A stretch of DNA of 64,000 bases from Gracilibacillus ureilyticus. GTDB taxonomy: Bacteria; Bacillota; Bacilli; Bacillales; Amphibacillaceae. The stretch is from NCBI RefSeq assembly GCF_900111195.1, contig NZ_FOGL01000020.1:11468-75467 (forward strand). Direction: 5' to 3'. The translations under genes and the position numbers were made by a program. The stretch's first letter is position 1. Each line of letters begins with the position of its first letter. Shown piece by piece: positions 60,440 to 64,000 of this stretch. The notes under the pieces are model-generated. The model searched no databases. It saw nothing but the letters and a program-made list of their open reading frames with translations, and was not told the DNA's origin.

Positions 60440-62155
60440 ATGGATATGACAAAGATTCCAGCGAGACAGGAAAATTATAATGTAGAAAGTTATGAGAAAT
60501 TAAGGGAAGGTTTTGACTGGGAAGAAATAAAAAAGAATTTTAGCTGGTATAAGACAGGGAAAGTTAATGCTGCTTATGAAGCGGTGGATAAACATGCGGA
60601 AGACCCGAAGATGAGGGATAAAACTGCCTTAATATACTCAGCACCTGACCGTGAAGAATCTGTGACATTTAACCAGCTGAGTAAACGAAGTAATCAGGTT
60701 GCCAATATGCTAAAAAAATATGATGTTGCTAAAGGGGACAGAGTTTTCTTGTTTATGCCGAGAAGTCCTGAATTTTATGCAAGTTTTTTCGGTATATTAA
60801 AAGTTGGTGCAATCGCCGGCCCGCTATTTGAGGCTTTCATGGAACAGGCTGTAAGAGACCGTCTCGAAGACAGTGAGGCAACAATGCTCATTACAACGCC
60901 TGATCTTTTATCGCGTGTACCAGTAGATGAATTGCCTGAATTAAAGCAGGTTGTCCTAGTTGGTGATGGCGATATTGATACAGATAAATATATTCATTTC
61001 AATATGGAAGTCGGGAATGCTCCAGAGACATTTGATATAGAGTGGGTAGATTTGGAAGATGGTATGTTAATTCATTATACATCAGGGTCTACCGGTAAAC
61101 CTAAAGGTGTATATCACGTACATAATGCAATGATCCAGCATTATGCTACAGGTAAATGGGTAATTGATTTAAAAGAAGATGATGTGTATTGGTGTACGGC
61201 AGACCCTGGCTGGGTTACCGGGACCAGTTACGGAATATTTGCCCCATGGTTAAACGGGGTGACGAACGTTATTCGGGGTGGCAGATTTACTCCGGAATCA
61301 TGGTATGAAACATTAGATAAATATAATGTTACGATTTGGTATACCGCACCGACTGCACTGCGGAAGTTTGTAAGTGCAGGGGAAGAGCTTGTGAAGCAAT
61401 ATGACTTCTCTCACTTAAGACATATTTTGAGTGTTGGCGAACCATTGAATCCTGAGGTTATTACATGGGGACAGCGTGTGCTGAATTTGCGGATCCATGA
61501 TACATGGTGGATGACAGAAACAGGTGCCATGTTAATTGTTAATTTACCGTGCATGGAAGTGCGTCCAGGTTCAATGGGTAAGCCAATTCCGGGAGTAGAG
61601 GCTGCCATTGTAGATAATGAGGGCAATGAACTCCCGCCAAATCAGATGGGTAATTTAGCGATCAAAAAAGGCTGGCCGTCAATGATGCGGGCGATCTGGA
61701 ATAATCCGGGCAAATATGAAAGCTACTTTATCAATGGATGGTATGTATCAGGTGATAGTGCATATATGGATGAAGATGGGTATTTCTGGTTCCAGGGCCG
61801 CTTAGATGATGTCATTAATACATCAGGCGAACGTGTTGGTCCGTTTGAGGTGGAAAGTAAATTAATTGAACATGAAGCTGTGGCAGAAGCCGGGGTAATC
61901 GGTAAGCCAGATCCTGAACGGGGAGAAATTATTAAAGCATTTATCACTTTAAATCCTGGATATGAAGCAACGGATGAACTGCTCGAGGATATCCGCCTAT
62001 TTGTTAAAACAGGGTTAAGTGCACATGCTGCACCAAGAGAAATTGAGATAACAGAAAGTATTCCAAAAACGCGAAGTGGTAAAATTATGCGCCGACTGTT
62101 AAAATCTTGGGAATTAGGATTGCCAACAGGCGATACATCCACACTTGAAGAATAG
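60440..62155 (+). CDS. acsA: Acetyl-CoA synthetase AcsA
   Basis: Activates acetate to acetyl-AMP and then acetyl-CoA, allowing acetate re-use after overflow metabolism. ANL-type enzyme: YTSGSTGKPKG near 210, adenylate motif TWWMTETG near 355, hinge/GRLDDVINTSGERV near 450 and catalytic Lys in PKTRSGKIMRRLL near the C-terminus. From ATG 60440 it has 571 residues, the same as Bacillus AcsA; AGAGGAG lies 8 nt before. Alternative starts at 60434 and 60446. The acetylatable Lys is present, but no acu genes are adjacent. Confidence 0.95.
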   Translation: MDMTKIPARQENYNVESYEKLREGFDWEEIKKNFSWYKTGKVNAAYEAVDKHAEDPKMRDKTALIYSAPDREESVTFNQLSKRSNQVANMLKKYDVAKGDRVFLFMPRSPEFYASFFGILKVGAIAGPLFEAFMEQAVRDRLEDSEATMLITTPDLLSRVPVDELPELKQVVLVGDGDIDTDKYIHFNMEVGNAPETFDIEWVDLEDGMLIHYTSGSTGKPKGVYHVHNAMIQHYATGKWVIDLKEDDVYWCTADPGWVTGTSYGIFAPWLNGVTNVIRGGRFTPESWYETLDKYNVTIWYTAPTALRKFVSAGEELVKQYDFSHLRHILSVGEPLNPEVITWGQRVLNLRIHDTWWMTETGAMLIVNLPCMEVRPGSMGKPIPGVEAAIVDNEGNELPPNQMGNLAIKKGWPSMMRAIWNNPGKYESYFINGWYVSGDSAYMDEDGYFWFQGRLDDVINTSGERVGPFEVESKLIEHEAVAEAGVIGKPDPERGEIIKAFITLNPGYEATDELLEDIRLFVKTGLSAHAAPREIEITESIPKTRSGKIMRRLLKSWELGLPTGDTSTLEE

Positions 62156-62181
62156 ATAAAGGACTATGATGTTAAATGAAC

Positions 62182-62210
62182 AAAAATCCGAACGTGATGT
62201 TCGGATTTTT
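62182..62210. terminator. Bidirectional terminator between acsA and hmp
   Basis: AAAAATCCGAAC and GTTCGGATTTTT with a 5-nt loop between converging genes. Confidence 0.9.
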
Positions 62211-62243
62211 GTCGTGCATCAATTTTTTAATCCCGTTTACAGT

Positions 62244-63452
62244 TTATAAAGCTCCCTGAGGGCCGAAGAATTCAAAGTGTATGTTTTCCTCTGCTACTTC
62301 CCAGTCTTTTAAGGCACGGTTAACTGCTTTCATGAAAGGTTCCGGACCACAGAAATAGAAGGATGCATCATTTGTCGGCACGATAGTTTGTAACCATGGT
62401 AAGTCAACATAACCAGTCTTATCGCAAAGTGTTTCATCAAAAGGTTTTTCATAAACGACGTATGAATGTACATTCTCATAGTTCTCACCGATAATTCTTA
62501 CGCTATCTTTCAGACCATGCATCTTCTCATTTTGTGCAGCGTGTATATAATATACTTCTCTTCCCGGCTGCTGTTCTACCACTGTTTCCAGCATACTTGT
62601 AAGTGGTGTTAAACCAACTCCGCCACTTATTAGCACAAGCGGTTTATTGCTTTCATCAAGGACAAAGTCCCCTGCAGGAGCACTGATAGAAAGTGTTCCA
62701 CCTTCTTCTACATGTTCGTGTAAATAAGTTGATACAACACCATCTGGCGCATTACTTACAGATGTTTCTTTCTTCACACTAATGCGGTAATATTGGTCAT
62801 TTGGTTTGCATGACAGACTGTATTGTCTTTGGCAAGTATACGGAATACCTGGAATTTCAACTTTCACTGTAATATATTGACCTGCTTCAAATGCTGGGAA
62901 TGCTTCGCCATCAGCTGGTTTTAAATAAAAAGATGTAATTACATCACTTTCTTTTACTTTTTGAACAACCGTAAAATCGCGGTAACCAACCCATCCGCCT
63001 TTTTTATCCGCTGTTTCCTGGTACATATCTTTCTCCACCTGAATAAATACATCCGCAATGACTCCGTATGCTTCGGCCCATGCTGTGATGATCTCATCCG
63101 TTGCAGCATCTCCTAGTACGTCCTTCATTGCTTTCAGCAGATTTTCTCCAACAATTGGGTAATGTTCCGGTCGTATGTTTAAACTTCTATGCTTATGTGC
63201 AATCTGTTTCACTACCGGCAAAATGGTTTCTAACTTGTCAATGTTTGCTGCTGCCGCATACACGGCATTTGCTAATGCCTGAGGTTGTTTTCCTTTTCGC
63301 TGATTTGTCTGGTTAAAAATATTTTTTAATTCTGGATGGTTAGTAAATAATAATTGGTAAAATCTTGAGGTAATCGCTGTCCCGTGTTCTGCTAATACAG
63401 GCACGGTAGATTTCACAATTTCAATTGTTTTACTTTTTAATTGAGTCGTCAT
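62244..63452 (-). CDS. hmp: Flavohaemoprotein (nitric oxide dioxygenase) Hmp
   Basis: Oxidises nitric oxide to nitrate with O2 and NAD(P)H. N-terminal globin domain (about 1-138; proximal His in AHKHRSLNI), FAD-binding domain with RQYSLS (about 205) and NAD domain with ISGGVGLTPLTSM (about 270) and YFCGPEPFM. 402 residues from ATG 63452, after AAAGGGAG; a 12-residue longer frame is rejected. A strong promoter and NsrR-like operator precede it; nsrR is divergent. Confidence 0.96.
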   Translation of the reverse strand: MTTQLKSKTIEIVKSTVPVLAEHGTAITSRFYQLLFTNHPELKNIFNQTNQRKGKQPQALANAVYAAAANIDKLETILPVVKQIAHKHRSLNIRPEHYPIVGENLLKAMKDVLGDAATDEIITAWAEAYGVIADVFIQVEKDMYQETADKKGGWVGYRDFTVVQKVKESDVITSFYLKPADGEAFPAFEAGQYITVKVEIPGIPYTCQRQYSLSCKPNDQYYRISVKKETSVSNAPDGVVSTYLHEHVEEGGTLSISAPAGDFVLDESNKPLVLISGGVGLTPLTSMLETVVEQQPGREVYYIHAAQNEKMHGLKDSVRIIGENYENVHSYVVYEKPFDETLCDKTGYVDLPWLQTIVPTNDASFYFCGPEPFMKAVNRALKDWEVAEENIHFEFFGPQGAL

Positions 63453-63471
63453 AACAATCTCCCTTTTAAAA

Positions 63472-63488
63472 GTGTATTTTCTATACAT
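63472..63488. promoter_or_regulatory. Probable NsrR operator of hmp
   Basis: GTGTAT-N5-ATACAT, one base from the perfect ATGTAT-N5-ATACAT inverted repeat typical of NsrR sites. It lies just downstream of the hmp -10 box. Confidence 0.65.
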
Positions 63489-63493
63489 GTTTA

Positions 63494-63522
63494 ATTCTAA
63501 GAAAACGAGGATTGTATTTCAA
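63494..63522 (-). promoter_or_regulatory. Sigma-A promoter of hmp
   Basis: On the minus strand TTGAAA (63522-63517) and TAGAAT (63499-63494) are 17 bp apart. Confidence 0.8.
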
Positions 63523-63569
63523 TAGCTCCAGGGAGAAAGGTTTGACAATTTTGTTACAGTGACCTGATC

Positions 63570-63610
63570 TGACAACTCGCTTGTCAATCGGAGATAAGTA
63601 CGTGTAGACT
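63570..63610 (+). promoter_or_regulatory. Candidate nsrR promoter with inverted repeat
   Basis: TGACAA-CTCGC-TTGTCA (63570-63586) is an inverted repeat whose second arm doubles as a -35 box (TTGTCA, 63581-63586), 18 bp before TAGACT (63605-63610). Confidence 0.4.
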
Positions 63611-63646
63611 AATATAAAATGAATAATGATAAGGGGATAATCTTAC

Positions 63647-64000
63647 ATGCGTTTAAAAAAATATACTGACTACGCATTACGCGTACTTATATATACAGCA
63701 ACAAAAAAAGAAGAGAAAGCCAGTATTAAAGAAATTGCGGATACTTTTTTTATTTCTACCGAACATGTCCGGAAAGTGGTTCATCAATTAAGTGTGAATG
63801 AATATATCGAGACAACGAGGGGGAGAAATGGAGGGATTACTCTTGCTAAGCAGCCTGGAGATATTAATATCGGCTCTGTGATCCGGTTAATGGAGAATGA
63901 CTTCTACATGCTGGAGTGCTTTGACGGCGGCCATAACCAGTGTGTAATAACTTCTGCCTGCAAACTACGCCATGTCATAGGAAGCGCGATGCAGGCATTT
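63647..64000 (+). CDS. nsrR: Rrf2-family nitric-oxide-sensing repressor NsrR (cut by window end)
   Basis: Iron-sulfur repressor of hmp and related genes. I translated it from ATG 63647 (GGGGATAA upstream): 118 residues are visible and the frame is open at the window end. Rrf2 winged helix with KKYTDYALRVLIYTATK and STEHVRKVVHQLSVNEYIET. The three cluster cysteines, Cys91, Cys99 and Cys105 (ECFDGGHNQC...SAC), have the NsrR spacing for a [4Fe-4S] cluster. Only the C-terminal end is missing. Confidence 0.92.
   Translation, partial: MRLKKYTDYALRVLIYTATKKEEKASIKEIADTFFISTEHVRKVVHQLSVNEYIETTRGRNGGITLAKQPGDINIGSVIRLMENDFYMLECFDGGHNQCVITSACKLRHVIGSAMQAF

Overview
The window is the replication-origin region of a low-GC, spore-forming Firmicute of the family Bacillaceae. 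Gene order (rpmH-oriC-dnaA-dnaN-yaaA-recF-remB-gyrB-gyrA to the right; rnpA-spoIIIJ-jag-mnmE-mnmG-rsmG-noc-parA-parB to the left) is that of Bacillus subtilis and relatives. The protein sequences look like the halophilic or halotolerant branch (Oceanobacillus, Virgibacillus, Gracilibacillus type), but I cannot fix the genus without a search. Sporulation capacity is implied by spoIIIJ, noc, a dacA-pdxST block and a gerA-type germinant receptor operon.

Left replichore (1-37.5 kb, almost all genes on the minus strand, reading away from oriC): from the origin outward come rpmH, rnpA, the YidC insertase SpoIIIJ and Jag, the tRNA modification genes mnmE and mnmG, rsmG, then noc, parA and parB with two perfect parS sites. 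Two membrane proteins, a DUF951 protein and ychF follow, then rpsF-ssb-rpsR behind a probable S6:S18 leader RNA, and serA. Next are a plus-strand pair (HAD phosphatase and small membrane protein), then yybS-gdpP-rplI, dnaC, a divergent TetR regulator/FAD monooxygenase pair, purA, an M23 cell-wall hydrolase, the complete walR-walK-walH-walI-walJ-htrC cell-wall stress operon, and manA. Between htrC and manA lies a dense cluster of DnaA boxes about 36 kb from oriC.

Origin (37.6-39.55 kb): bipartite oriC, with one DnaA-box cluster before dnaA and one after it, followed by a DnaA-trio/AT-rich unwinding element just before dnaN.

Right replichore (39.5-64 kb, mostly plus strand): dnaN to gyrA, an HD-GYP-like gene with a broken HD motif, guaB, dacA, pdxS-pdxT, a serine T-box leader with serS, tRNA-Ser(UGA), proC, tRNA-Arg(CCU), a head-on gerA/gerB/gerC-type operon, acsA with a CcpA cre site, and hmp divergent from a truncated nsrR. 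No rRNA operon lies in this origin-proximal region, in contrast to B. subtilis.

Most of the window is conserved core. The best targets for a second look are regulatory: the DnaA-box cluster by manA/htrC, PurBox and Rex-like sites near serA, paired TetR operators, an NsrR operator at hmp, an unidentified 20-bp palindrome before guaB, and extragenic repeats. I found no CRISPR array, prophage, insertion sequence or defence island.
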